DNA of 22,759 nt from Planctomycetaceae bacterium UBA969 (GCA_002303765.1 DBCB01000080.1:1-22759), one strand, 5' to 3'. Counted from the first letter of the stretch, positions 1-8,464 are shown. Made by a program: numbers and translations. The notes: generated by a model from the sequence alone, not told the origin.

Positions 1-1702
1 GGCTGGTGCCCGCAAGTCTTACTGTTCCCAATGCAATCGCACCTTCAGAAAGTCTGGGGATAAACTCTGCTCCTAGATTTGGTGCAACCATGCCGAATGA
101 AAATGCTATCACCACAAATGCAAAAGCCAGCACTGCGGTTTTATGCCTCATCGTTGCTTTTAAAACCGGTACATAAATCAATTTGATTAATCGTAGAATA
201 AAAGGTTCATGATCTGGCAATCTGCGAGGCAACATCAGGCTGGCCAACGCAGGCATCAGGGTAAGCGATAATACCATCGATCCTAGTAGTGCAAAAATTA
301 CGGTGAGGGCCATGGGGCGAAACAATTTCCCCTCGATGCCTTCAAGAGTCAAAATTGGAAGGTAGACAATTAGTATGATCAGTTCGCCAAACAGCGTTGG
401 CCTGCGCACTTCAAGTGCGGCCTTTCTAATGATTTCTTCCTTGCTTTCTTTCGTGTTGTTTTCGGAAAGATGCCTGACGCAGTTCTCGATCATCACCACC
501 GAAGAATCAACCACCATCCCAAAGTCGATAGCACCAAGGGAAAGTAAACTAGCAGCAATGCCAAAGTGCAGCATGCCTGAGAAAGCAAACAGCATGGAAA
601 GAGGAATGGCCAACGCAACAATAAAGGCAGCCCGCAGGTTTCCAAGAAACATAAACAAGATTGCGATTACGAGCAAACCGCCTTCAAACAGGTTGGAGCG
701 AACCGTGTCGATTACAAAATCCACCAACTCGGTGCGATCATAAACGGTTTCAACTTTAACATTGCCGGGCAGGCGCTCTTTGATTTTCTCTAGTTGGTTT
801 TTCATTCCCCAGGTAACTTCATGCGAGTTTTCCCCCATGGTCATGAACCCCAACCCCAACACCACTTCGCCCATGCCATCTGCGGTAACAGCGCCCCGCC
901 TTACTTCATGGCCGATGGTAACATCTGCAATATCTTTAAGCAGAATTGGAATACCATCGTTGACAGCGAGTTGAATATTGCTGATTTGTTGAAGCGAGGT
1001 AGTGCGGCCCAACCCCTGAACTAATAACATGGAACTGCCCTGATCGATGACGCCCCCGCCTACATTCTGGTTGTTTTCGCGAATGGAAAGGGAGACTTGG
1101 TCAAAGGTGAGACCGAACTTAGCAAGCCTTTGTGGATCAACCCGAACTTGGAATTGTTTTTCGAATCCGCCCCAAGAGTTAACTTCTGCAACGCCTTTTA
1201 AAGTGCGCATCTGGGGCCTGATCACCCAATCATGGATGGTGCGAAGCTGGGTGATGTCATCGCCTTTACCTGTCACGATATAATGAAAGACTTCGCCCAA
1301 GCCGGTAGATACTGGCCCCATTTTTGGTTTTTCCAGCCCTGGTGGAAGCTGGACCGTTCCTAATCTTTCATTGATGATCTGCCTTGCGAAATAAATATCT
1401 GTGCCATCTTCAAAGATCACAACCACCTGGGAAAGCCCGAATTTTGAGATCGAGCGCAATTGGCTGATGCGAGGCAAACCGCCTAATTTTTGTTCGATAG
1501 GGAAGGTGATTTGTTGTTCGATTTCCTCGGGGCCAAGGGCAGGGGCTACCGTATTGATTTGAACCTGAACCGGTGTGGTATCGGGAAACGCATCAATATC
1601 CAAATGATTGAGGGCGATTATCCCAGATGCGATAAGCACAAAGGTGGATGCGATTACCATCCAGCGATACTTTAACGAAGTTTCAATAATCCAATTCAGC
1701 AT
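1..1702 (-). CDS. CzcA/CusA-family heavy-metal RND efflux pump, N-terminal part (cut by window edge)
   Basis: Inner-membrane proton-driven pump that exports metal cations through a tripartite complex with the adaptor encoded just upstream. Reading the minus strand from the ATG at 1702 gives an open frame of 567 codons running off the left edge; the family is about 1040 residues, so roughly half is present. It starts MLNWIIETSLKYRW and has the first TM segment, then the porter domain (FPDTTPVQVQ, FPIEQKLGGLP). Near residue 396 is the transmembrane signature AIDFGMVVDSSVVMIEN, which carries the two Asp and one Glu used for proton relay in heavy-metal RND pumps. The frame ends in EFIPRLSEGAIALGTVRLAG, matching the second porter region of CzcA. 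The start lies 11 bases after the adaptor stop, so the two are cotranscribed. The metal (Cu/Ag, or Zn/Co/Cd) cannot be decided from what is seen. Confidence 0.93.
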   Translation of the reverse strand, partial: MLNWIIETSLKYRWMVIASTFVLIASGIIALNHLDIDAFPDTTPVQVQINTVAPALGPEEIEQQITFPIEQKLGGLPRISQLRSISKFGLSQVVVIFEDGTDIYFARQIINERLGTVQLPPGLEKPKMGPVSTGLGEVFHYIVTGKGDDITQLRTIHDWVIRPQMRTLKGVAEVNSWGGFEKQFQVRVDPQRLAKFGLTFDQVSLSIRENNQNVGGGVIDQGSSMLLVQGLGRTTSLQQISNIQLAVNDGIPILLKDIADVTIGHEVRRGAVTADGMGEVVLGLGFMTMGENSHEVTWGMKNQLEKIKERLPGNVKVETVYDRTELVDFVIDTVRSNLFEGGLLVIAILFMFLGNLRAAFIVALAIPLSMLFAFSGMLHFGIAASLLSLGAIDFGMVVDSSVVMIENCVRHLSENNTKESKEEIIRKAALEVRRPTLFGELIILIVYLPILTLEGIEGKLFRPMALTVIFALLGSMVLSLTLMPALASLMLPRRLPDHEPFILRLIKLIYVPVLKATMRHKTAVLAFAFVVIAFSFGMVAPNLGAEFIPRLSEGAIALGTVRLAGTS

Positions 1703-1713
1703 GCGAACCCCAG

Positions 1714-3294
1714 TTATTTCTTGCTATGGCAGGCACAACCTTCGCCTAAACTACCTTTGAGAAGTTCAGATAATAAAAGCCCACTGCCTTGCTTCACGAC
1801 AAGTTCGCCTGGTAGAAGGCCCGCTAGGATCTCTACTTGGTTGTCATCTCGGATGCCGATGCGAACTTTGCGAACAGAAAAGAATTTGGGTGCATCAGGA
1901 TTAAGAAAGTTTGCATCCCGCACGAAAACAACATTGCAACAACCTTCCCAATGCACTGCTTCTTTGGGTACGCAGAGTGCCTGTGGTTCTTCGCGCAGAA
2001 TGATTTTCCCAGTGCCAAAAGTGTTGGCCCGCATTTTTCCACCTTCATCATTTAAATTAGCCCGTGCCTTTACTGTCCGGGTTTTAATATCTGCTTGCGT
2101 ACTTACCCACGAAAGAATGCACACAATATCTTTGATGCTTTGATTTTCTTGAAATAGAACTTTCTGCTCAAGATGCAGGAAGCGGGCATCCTCACTTTTT
2201 ACATCCAGCGTCATCCATTTGTGTTCGTTATCAACCACCTCGAATAATATCTTGCTTGCGTCCACAACTTCTCCTGCAACCACTTCTCTCGAAACGATGA
2301 TGCCATCAATCGGGGAAACCAAGGGTAGAAGATTTCGAGTGGTTTGCAGGGGATCGAGCTTGCCTGAAATTTCTGCGGGAATCCCAAGAAAATGCAGTTT
2401 GTTTTCGAGCATTTCCGTGGTGATTCCTTGCATGTTAATGTTATCCATGGGCAGCCCTAGGTTAACCAAGGATTGCCTGGCTGCATTTAATTTAATCGTG
2501 GACTCTCTTAAAGAGGACTCCGCTTCTTCCAAGGTGGCGAATGGAGTTGCCTGCCCAGCAGCACGAAGTCTTCCGAGGGAAAGAGTACGCAATTGACTAA
2601 GCGCAACCATTTGCAGCAGATCGGATTTTGCCTTACCTACCTCAATCGAATCAACCAGTGCCAGCATTTCACCGGCTTTTACTTTTTCGCCTAAATGTCG
2701 CATGACCCGCCATACTGTTCCCGAAGATCGCGCAGCAAGATGTGCGACTTTGGTTTGATCAAAAATAATTTCCGCGGGGGCAGATAGGAATTCTATCATT
2801 GGGGCTGTCCAAGCTGCTTCAACAGTAATTCCTGCTTTTTCAACTTCTTCCAAACTAGCGAATTGAATGCGCCTTTGATGCGATTTGCATATCGGGTTGT
2901 TTGTGTTTCGCTCTTGAGATTTCAGCCCAAGTTCTGCCCTTTGTGTGATTTTTTCTAAATCTTTAGCTGGGACTGAAGCGGTTTCTGGGTGGCATAGCGG
3001 GCATTCTGGGACCCCATGCTTAGTGCACCAACCAAATTCTTTCGCCTTGGGAACAAGCTTTGGGTCGCATTCAATACATACAGATTCCTTAACATGGTGC
3101 AGATCACACCAATCCTCTTTTTCAGAGGTATGACCCCATAATTCTGAAAACTTTGAAACTTTCCAGCCGACCCGGTGCCCACCATAAGCAAGGGTGCCCA
3201 GCGAAAGCAGCACCAGAACAAGAACTGCTTTTTCTACGAAAGGGTGCCTTGGTGCAGTTGATTCGGTTTTATTGTGATCCAATGGTTCAGACAT
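1714..3294 (-). CDS. RND efflux periplasmic adaptor subunit (CusB/CzcB type) with N-terminal Cys/His motifs
   Basis: Membrane-fusion protein linking the RND pump to an outer-membrane channel and probably handling metal in the periplasm. The 526 residues begin with a short cytoplasmic stretch and one TM anchor (about 21-39). Next come two tandem metal-ligand-like motifs, WCDLHHVKESVCIECDP (62-78) and WCTKHGVPECPLCHP (89-103). A lipoyl/barrel-sandwich half starts near 186 (SGTVWRVMRHLGEKVKAGE), with an alpha-hairpin at about 215-280, the beta-barrel regions, and the typical end region LLPGELVVKQGSGLLL. The C-terminus is GEGCACHSKK, another Cys/His cluster (C520, C522, H523). An AAGGA site lies about 8 bases before the ATG. 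It is the middle gene of the metal operon. The adaptor fold and context are firm; metal binding by the Cys motifs is inferred. Confidence 0.93.
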   Translation of the reverse strand: MSEPLDHNKTESTAPRHPFVEKAVLVLVLLSLGTLAYGGHRVGWKVSKFSELWGHTSEKEDWCDLHHVKESVCIECDPKLVPKAKEFGWCTKHGVPECPLCHPETASVPAKDLEKITQRAELGLKSQERNTNNPICKSHQRRIQFASLEEVEKAGITVEAAWTAPMIEFLSAPAEIIFDQTKVAHLAARSSGTVWRVMRHLGEKVKAGEMLALVDSIEVGKAKSDLLQMVALSQLRTLSLGRLRAAGQATPFATLEEAESSLRESTIKLNAARQSLVNLGLPMDNINMQGITTEMLENKLHFLGIPAEISGKLDPLQTTRNLLPLVSPIDGIIVSREVVAGEVVDASKILFEVVDNEHKWMTLDVKSEDARFLHLEQKVLFQENQSIKDIVCILSWVSTQADIKTRTVKARANLNDEGGKMRANTFGTGKIILREEPQALCVPKEAVHWEGCCNVVFVRDANFLNPDAPKFFSVRKVRIGIRDDNQVEILAGLLPGELVVKQGSGLLLSELLKGSLGEGCACHSKK

Positions 3295-3399
3295 GGGTGG
3301 TTCCTTGGATAAGGTTTAATTGTAATAGGTTGTAGTTTAGAAAAAACCACCTTGCCCACTAAAGGCAATGGCAGTCATTTTAAATATATTAAAGATGGG

Positions 3400-3840
3400 T
3401 TAAATCAGAATAGAATGGAGACGCAGGTATAAAGGGATCGGTGGTAGGCTGTGGTTCGAAATAAGACAGGATTCTTTTTGTGCTGATAGAATCTGAGGAA
3501 TGGGATTGAATTCATGAAATTTATGTTCGTTGGATGTTTCGCAATTTACGAGCTTTTTAGGTCCAGCATAATCTGAAACCACACTAGTTTGATCGAATGG
3601 GCAGGAATGTGAAGATTGGTTTTTCTCAGATCGGCAAGGGGAAACATCGTTTTCTTCATGGCATGGGCATGATTCTTCTTCTGCACAAAACAATTCGCCC
3701 TCATGTGATGAATCGTTGCTAACACTTGATGATGCCTTGCTAATGCAGGGCAATAAGTTGCAAAGGCATAAGTTGGCAGGCGCCAACTGTGCTAAGCTTA
3801 CAAATAACAGGAATATTGGAATCCATCGATTCAAAACCAT
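3400..3840 (-). CDS. Small secreted Cys-rich protein leading the metal-efflux operon
   Basis: Function unknown. About 146 residues: a signal peptide (NRWIPIFLLFVSLAQLAPA), then a low-complexity Ser/Glu-rich chain with many Cys and His, including CLCNLLPC, CAEEESCPCHEE and SHSCPFD, ending in a hydrophobic PLPPIPLYLRLHSILI-like tail. It is first in the operon with the RND adaptor and pump, 105 bases upstream of the adaptor. Small secreted Cys/His proteins (CzcI-like) often lead czc/cus operons, so a periplasmic metal-buffering or sensing role is a guess from position and composition. Start choice is unsettled: the ATG at 3840 abuts the AAGGAG site with no spacer, while the in-frame TTG two codons later (3834) has an ideal 6-base spacer. 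Confidence 0.7.
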   Translation of the reverse strand: MVLNRWIPIFLLFVSLAQLAPANLCLCNLLPCISKASSSVSNDSSHEGELFCAEEESCPCHEENDVSPCRSEKNQSSHSCPFDQTSVVSDYAGPKKLVNCETSNEHKFHEFNPIPQILSAQKESCLISNHSLPPIPLYLRLHSILI

Positions 3841-3846
3841 CTCCTT
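3841..3846 (-). promoter_or_regulatory. Shine-Dalgarno AAGGAG that questions the annotated start
   Basis: On the minus strand AAGGAG sits directly against the ATG at 3840. That is too close for that start but is 6 bases from the in-frame TTG at 3834, so the secreted Cys-rich protein may begin two codons later. Confidence 0.5.
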
Positions 3847-3865
3847 GGTTCAATCTTATACATTG

Positions 3866-3894
3866 ATTGTAAATGATTGAATGGTTTTAGTCAA
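3866..3894 (-). promoter_or_regulatory. Sigma-70-like promoter of the metal-efflux operon
   Basis: Minus strand -35 TTGACT (3889-3894), 17-base spacer, -10 TACAAT (3866-3871). Each hexamer differs from consensus by one base and the spacing is ideal. The expected transcript start is near 3859, about 20 bases before the first gene's start. It is read from sequence only. Confidence 0.65.
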
Positions 3895-3903
3895 TTAGAC
3901 TAA
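3887..3903. promoter_or_regulatory. Inverted repeat over the -35 box, candidate operator
   Basis: TTAGTC-AATTA-GACTAA, 6-base arms around a 5-base centre, covers the -35 hexamer of the metal-efflux promoter. A repressor bound here would block the operon. No regulator gene is in the window, and short AT-rich palindromes arise by chance, so this is tentative. Confidence 0.35.
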
Positions 3904-3997
3904 GGTAATACCGTCGTTTTCTACCAGATTTTTTACTTATCAGGGTATTATTAAAATAGCAGGATAGTGTGGCAACCTTTTAGAATGGCATGATTTG

Positions 3998-5230
3998 ATG
4001 GGAAATGTCTCACAAACTGAAGAATACAAGCCCCATTTAACAAATAAACGCAGCATGCTTGGCTTGCTGGCGATGATTGTTTTGGTTGGTATGGGCGAAC
4101 ACATGGCGGAGCGGTTTCTTCCGCTTTACCTTCAAGAGCTTACCCAGGCTTCTACTGCAATTCTGGCAATCGGGTTACTTGCAGCGATGGATGATCTTCT
4201 TTCTGCATTGTATTCTTTCCCCGGTGGTTATTTAAGCGACCGCCTTGGTACCAAGCGTGCGCTGTTATTTTTTAACATGCTTTCAATACTCGGGTATCTC
4301 TGTGTTATTTTTATTCCAACATGGTGGGCGGTATTGGTAGGAGCTATGTTTTTTATTTCTTGGTCTGCCATTTCTCTTCCTGCAACTATGGAGTTACTTT
4401 CGAAAATCGTTCCGAAGAACAGGCGAACGCTAGGCGTTTCAGTTTTGGCATTGGTTAGGCGGGTGCCCAAGATCCTTGGCCCAATTGTAGGCGGCGCTTG
4501 CATCGCAGCTTGGGGTGTGGAAGCTGGGGTGAAGGCTGCATTTGTAGTTGCTTTAGTTCTTGCATTGCTTGCATCCATCTTGCAGCAAGTGATGATTGCT
4601 GATGATTCCAAGCATCAAAAAGTTGCAGAAGCCAACCCAATCAAACTTTGGCATGAAATGCCTTTCACTCTCAGAAATCTTCTTCTTTCAGATATCCTCA
4701 TCCGTTTCTGCGAACGAATTCCAGATGCCTTTGTTGTAATCTGGGCCACGCGGTTCATTGCCCAACCAGTTTCAGAATTAACCTTTGGTTTCCTTTCTGC
4801 AATTGAATCCATCACTGCAGTGATCATTTATTTTCCCGTGGCTTATTTTGCAGATCGCTTTGGCAAGAAGCGCTTTGTTTTGATCACCTTTCTATTTTTT
4901 ACCAGTTTCCCTCTCGTGCTTTTATATTCGCATTCGTTTGATCTTTTATTAGTTGCCTTCGTAGTTCGTGGTTTGAAAGAGTTTGGTGAACCCACGCGCA
5001 AAGCCTTGATCATGGATCTAGCACCTGAAGGCCGTAAAGCCGCCATGTTTGGGTTGTATTATCTCATTCGCGATGTGTTAGTTGCATTTGCTGCGTTTGG
5101 TGGCGCACTCTTATGGCAACATTCCCCCGAACTAAACCTTAAGGTTGCATTTGTGTTCGGTATACTAGGTAGTATTTGGTTTGCCTGCTATGGTAGCAAT
5201 GAAGCAATTGAAGTTGAAAAGGTTGCTTAA
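3998..5230 (+). CDS. Major facilitator superfamily transporter
   Basis: Twelve-helix inner-membrane secondary transporter of about 410 residues, a normal length. The MFS signature appears in the loop after helix 2 (GGYLSDRLGTKR, residues 76-87) and again in the equivalent loop of the second half (YFADRFGKKR, 283-292), as expected from the duplicated fold. A conserved-looking segment FGEPTRKALIMDLAPEGRKA lies near helix 10-11. Substrate cannot be told; the shape resembles drug/proton antiporter-like MFS proteins of planctomycetes. I chose the ATG at 3998 rather than the TTG one codon earlier; neither has a clear Shine-Dalgarno. It is divergent from the metal-efflux operon across about 155 bases, which hints at but does not prove shared regulation. 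Confidence 0.9.
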   Translation: MGNVSQTEEYKPHLTNKRSMLGLLAMIVLVGMGEHMAERFLPLYLQELTQASTAILAIGLLAAMDDLLSALYSFPGGYLSDRLGTKRALLFFNMLSILGYLCVIFIPTWWAVLVGAMFFISWSAISLPATMELLSKIVPKNRRTLGVSVLALVRRVPKILGPIVGGACIAAWGVEAGVKAAFVVALVLALLASILQQVMIADDSKHQKVAEANPIKLWHEMPFTLRNLLLSDILIRFCERIPDAFVVIWATRFIAQPVSELTFGFLSAIESITAVIIYFPVAYFADRFGKKRFVLITFLFFTSFPLVLLYSHSFDLLLVAFVVRGLKEFGEPTRKALIMDLAPEGRKAAMFGLYYLIRDVLVAFAAFGGALLWQHSPELNLKVAFVFGILGSIWFACYGSNEAIEVEKVA

Positions 5231-5257
5231 GAATTGCTTTTAATTAAAGTAATTCTT
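5229..5257. terminator. AT-rich stem-loop between convergent genes
   Basis: Arms 5229-5240 and 5246-5257 pair over 12 bases with one mismatch around a 5-base loop (TAATT). The stem includes the last bases of the MFS stop codon and the whole DUF1501 stop codon. It could act on both strands. There is no strong T-tract, so terminator strength is doubtful. Confidence 0.4.
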
Positions 5258-6563
5258 CTACTGCACGCATGGGTTTACTCAGCACGGGCATGGGCCTGTT
5301 TGAGAGATCGTGAAAAATGGCATCAGTGGAAACCCCTAGCTGCTGATAAATAGTTGCTAGTATTTCGTACATATGAACAGGGCGGGTTCGAACCTCTGCA
5401 CCATTCTGCGTACTAGAGCCCAGCACGATTCCCGGCTTAATTCCGCCTCCTGCCATTAATACTGAAAAAACATTGGGCCAGTGATCGCGACCTGCATTGG
5501 GATTAATCTTTGGAGTACGGCCAAACTCGCCCGATACCACTACCAAGGTGCTATCCAAAAGCCCTCGTTCTGAAAGATCATCTAGCAATACGCTTACTGC
5601 GCGATCCATTGGCGGCAACAAATCGTTCTTCATCAGCTTGAAATTTTGTTCGTGTGTATCCCAATCCTGGCCTTTCACTTGGTTCAGTGAAAAGTTTACC
5701 AAGGTGAAGGGTACGCCCGCTTCGACAAGTCTGCGCGATAGCAAAGCTTGTTGGCCCATTCCGTTGGCGCCATATCTCTGGCGGATCGCAAGAGGTTCAC
5801 GATTCAAATCAAATGCTTGGGCTGCAGAATCTAAATTCAGCATTTCGTATGCTTGCTTTAAGTATTCATCTTCACTCGCACTTATTTGGTTTCGCAGTGC
5901 GATTCTATCTCGCAAACGGCCCCGTGGTATCGCAGGGTTGGGCCCTAAATCGGAGGGCAGTTTATATAGCGCTGTTGCACTTTCAGGCACCATCCCAGAA
6001 TCAAGTGGCTCGTACCGTGAACCTAAATAAGATGCGGAAGCATAATGAACACGGCTACCCAGTTGGCCACTATGTGGAATACAGACATAGGCGGGTAAGC
6101 CAGGCTTATTAGGCGCACGAAGCTTTGCAATGACCGACCCTATTCCGGGGTTTTCATTGCGGTTTTTCTTTTCCACCGAGGCATCAGGGCAGGGCCATCC
6201 TGTTAGCACCATGTGTAGTGCTTCATTGTGGCTGGGGGAAGGGTGATAAGCGCTGCGAACGATGCTGAATCGGTTTTTTAATCTTTGTGAAAGTAGAGGG
6301 ATGTGTTCGCTGAAGATAACGCCCGGTACGCTGGTGCTGGCATGCTTAAACTCCCCTCGATATTCTGCAGGGGCATCTGGTTTTGGATCGAATGATTCGT
6401 ACGGAGATAAACCACCTTGCAAAAGGATGTAGATACAAGAACGAGCCTTGGAGGTTTCAACAGCTCTGGCAATCCTTGGCATTATGTAAGTGCCAAAAGC
6501 CCCTGAACCAATGGCTATTTGTTTTAAAAAGTCTCGCCTAAGCAAGCTTGGGGTGGGGGTCAA
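5244..6563 (-). CDS. DUF1501 domain protein, Tat-exported
   Basis: DUF1501 proteins have an alkaline-phosphatase/sulfatase-like fold and are greatly expanded in planctomycetes; their substrate is unknown. The 439 residues begin with a twin-arginine signal (LLRRDFLKQ, Arg 9-10, then a hydrophobic stretch GSGAFGTYIMP), so it is exported folded. Family landmarks are LQGGLSPYESFDPKPDAP, the His-rich segment HPSPSHNEALHMVLTG, VVSGEFGRTPKIN (about 340-352) and GRDHWPN (358-364), where the acidic and His residues correspond to the metal-site region of the fold. The start is TTG at 6563, supported by an AAGGAG with a 7-base spacer; the nearby ATG at 6568 is out of frame and stops after two codons. 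The usual partner genes (DUF1549/DUF1553) are absent next to it. Confidence 0.92.
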   Translation of the reverse strand: MTPTPSLLRRDFLKQIAIGSGAFGTYIMPRIARAVETSKARSCIYILLQGGLSPYESFDPKPDAPAEYRGEFKHASTSVPGVIFSEHIPLLSQRLKNRFSIVRSAYHPSPSHNEALHMVLTGWPCPDASVEKKNRNENPGIGSVIAKLRAPNKPGLPAYVCIPHSGQLGSRVHYASASYLGSRYEPLDSGMVPESATALYKLPSDLGPNPAIPRGRLRDRIALRNQISASEDEYLKQAYEMLNLDSAAQAFDLNREPLAIRQRYGANGMGQQALLSRRLVEAGVPFTLVNFSLNQVKGQDWDTHEQNFKLMKNDLLPPMDRAVSVLLDDLSERGLLDSTLVVVSGEFGRTPKINPNAGRDHWPNVFSVLMAGGGIKPGIVLGSSTQNGAEVRTRPVHMYEILATIYQQLGVSTDAIFHDLSNRPMPVLSKPMRAVEELL

Positions 6564-6570
6564 TGCATAA

Positions 6571-6576
6571 CTCCTT
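6571..6576 (-). promoter_or_regulatory. Shine-Dalgarno fixing a TTG start
   Basis: AAGGAG on the minus strand is 7 bases before the TTG at 6563 and only 2 bases before an out-of-frame ATG. It therefore supports TTG as the DUF1501 start. Confidence 0.7.
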
Positions 6577-6646
6577 GTACATACCTACTCATTCAAACCA
6601 TTAAAGGTGAGAATTATAAGTCTACCCTATTCATTGAAATGTACAA
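6575..6646 (-). promoter_or_regulatory. Possible DUF1501 promoter region flanked by an inverted repeat
   Basis: A perfect TATAAT (6613-6618, minus strand) lies 50 bases upstream of the DUF1501 start and is flanked by an 8-base inverted repeat, TTGTACAT (6575-6582) and ATGTACAA (6639-6646). No good -35 is seen. It may be an activator-dependent promoter or coincidence. Confidence 0.25.
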
Positions 6647-6770
6647 ACAGTAAATCGGCCATGGATTAATGAGAGGAAGTTCTAGCATCAGCGTAAGATC
6701 CGCAGCTAATTATAAGAATGTTTTGTGCTTTTATAGAATAAATGACAACGATCTTGGAAATCTATTGAAC

Positions 6771-8387
6771 CTAGGGGTTAGGGTCGTTCATTTTGCCAAG
6801 TTGGCGAAGCAGTTCAAGTTTAGCTGCGGTGTAAACTGCATTCGCATCTCCCTCAACTTTTACATCCGGAGAAAGGCCGCGTTCAAAGGTTTGGCCTGTA
6901 GGAAGTCGAAGTTTTGCAACGGTTAACTGGACACCTCCCGGAAGTTTGTCCCAGGGGGCTTTATCAATCGGAATCAGGCACTGAACGCTGCCCTTCCCGC
7001 GAGTGCGATTACCAACGATCCTAGCTTTTCCATTAAGTTGCAAAGCGCCTGCAAGAATCTCGGCACTGCTTGCGGTATCTTCATCCACCATGATAACTGT
7101 TGGAAGGAGGAATGGGTTTTGCCCAGTCGAAGTGAAAGATTTGTTGAATTCTTTAACCTGACCTTCTGCATGAACAATGGTGCCACCTTCAAGAAAAAGA
7201 TCTGCAGAGCTAAGGGCGGATTTAAAAGCGCCGCCTGGGTTTCCCCGAAGATCTAGAAGAAGCCCACGGATTCCAAGAGTTTGCAAGCGAGCTAAAGCTT
7301 CGCGGAATTCATTGGTGGTAGTGCTTCGAAAAGAAGAAATGCGAACAATTCCAATCGGGTCAGCATTCATTGGATTTAGCACTTCCCAATCAACGCTGGG
7401 AATAAGAAGCATTCGGCTACGAAGTTTTAGATCGGTGATAGTACTCATGCCTTGGGGTTGGACTTGCAATTCGATTTCTTGGCCTGCTTGAATGGTAAGC
7501 AGGGCATGAACTTGTGCGGGAGAAATCATTGCAGCGGGAATTCCCTGAAGGGAAATGACCAAATCGCCTTTAAGAAGGCCAGCTTCTTCAGCGGTGCTGC
7601 CAGGGATGATTCGAGAAACTTCATAGTAAGAGCCGGAAGGTACCAAGGTTAAACCAATTCCGGATTGTCTACCTGCAGAAGCAGAGTCAATTGCAACTTT
7701 TTGGGATGGGGTGAATAAAAGAGTGAATTGATCAAGGCCATGGCAGGCCCCATGAGCACATTCAAGAATAATTAGGTTGCATGCCCGAGTGGTGTTTTCA
7801 GACCAGCCGGAGTTACGCACTTCGCCTGCTAATTCGATAAGGGTTTCTCGTAATTCAGCTAGGTTTTGAATAGGCTGCTTGCGGAGTTGTAGAATTCGTT
7901 GCTCGATAGTTTTTGCAGCTTCAGAATTTAAAGTCCCAAGGATTGGAGTTAAGAGTTTGGGTGTTCTAAGTAGGAGGAGAACTTCTTCGGTTGCATGATG
8001 AAAAAGTATTTCGGGGCGGGCACGATCGGCTTCAACATAGTTTGCCCCCAGTACCTCTGCGATATAAATGCAAAGATCAATCACTTGGCTAGGGCGAAGA
8101 GCGACCACAATTTTTCGGTACTGTTCATCTTTAAGCCGCACCTGCTGTTGCTGGATTCTGCCTATGCGATTAAAGGCATCTCTGACTTCCAGATCATCTC
8201 TATTTTTACGAAGGTATTCCGCATAGAAATTAGCGGCACGGGAATAGGCACCAGATGCTTCGCTTTTTCGAGCTTTTTCCAATAGAAGCAAATCTTCTTC
8301 TGAATCAAAGGCAAAAAGTGACGTTGAGGCAAAAAGACTACCCACCAATGCAAGCATCATTGGGATCAGCGGTAAACGGAGGCTCAT
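6771..8387 (-). CDS. S41 family carboxy-terminal processing protease with PDZ domain
   Basis: Exported serine protease of the CtpA/Prc/TSP family that trims or degrades envelope proteins from their C-termini. In order: signal peptide (1-26, ending SLFA), a helical TPR-like region (about 30-200), a segment DQFTLLFTPSQK like the conserved pre-PDZ stretch of CTPs, a PDZ domain (242-312, SGIGLTLVPSG to QEIELQVQ), and the S41 catalytic domain (about 325-520) with LLLDLRGNPGG, DEDTASSAEILAG and TRGKGSVQ. Ser440 and Lys465 are the predicted catalytic dyad; their 25-residue spacing matches known CTPs. The long N-terminal helical region (total 538 residues) is more than in the shortest family members. 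The ATG at 8387 has CGGAGA about 7 bases upstream. It has its own promoter and is divergent from proB. The protein substrate is unknown. Confidence 0.93.
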   Translation of the reverse strand: MSLRLPLIPMMLALVGSLFASTSLFAFDSEEDLLLLEKARKSEASGAYSRAANFYAEYLRKNRDDLEVRDAFNRIGRIQQQQVRLKDEQYRKIVVALRPSQVIDLCIYIAEVLGANYVEADRARPEILFHHATEEVLLLLRTPKLLTPILGTLNSEAAKTIEQRILQLRKQPIQNLAELRETLIELAGEVRNSGWSENTTRACNLIILECAHGACHGLDQFTLLFTPSQKVAIDSASAGRQSGIGLTLVPSGSYYEVSRIIPGSTAEEAGLLKGDLVISLQGIPAAMISPAQVHALLTIQAGQEIELQVQPQGMSTITDLKLRSRMLLIPSVDWEVLNPMNADPIGIVRISSFRSTTTNEFREALARLQTLGIRGLLLDLRGNPGGAFKSALSSADLFLEGGTIVHAEGQVKEFNKSFTSTGQNPFLLPTVIMVDEDTASSAEILAGALQLNGKARIVGNRTRGKGSVQCLIPIDKAPWDKLPGGVQLTVAKLRLPTGQTFERGLSPDVKVEGDANAVYTAAKLELLRQLGKMNDPNP

Positions 8388-8464
8388 GCAAAATCTCCGT
8401 CAAGTAGGAAAAAAGCACTTCCGGTTTATCAAAACCCAGACTCTCCAAACCAAGGCGATATTCA

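Noticed and set aside
375..1675. Several plus-strand open frames of 60-120 codons
   Set aside because: All are antisense to the RND pump gene, whose own frame has the full family signature.
3995..3997. TTG start of the MFS gene
   Set aside because: The ATG directly after it is the simpler start; it changes only one residue.
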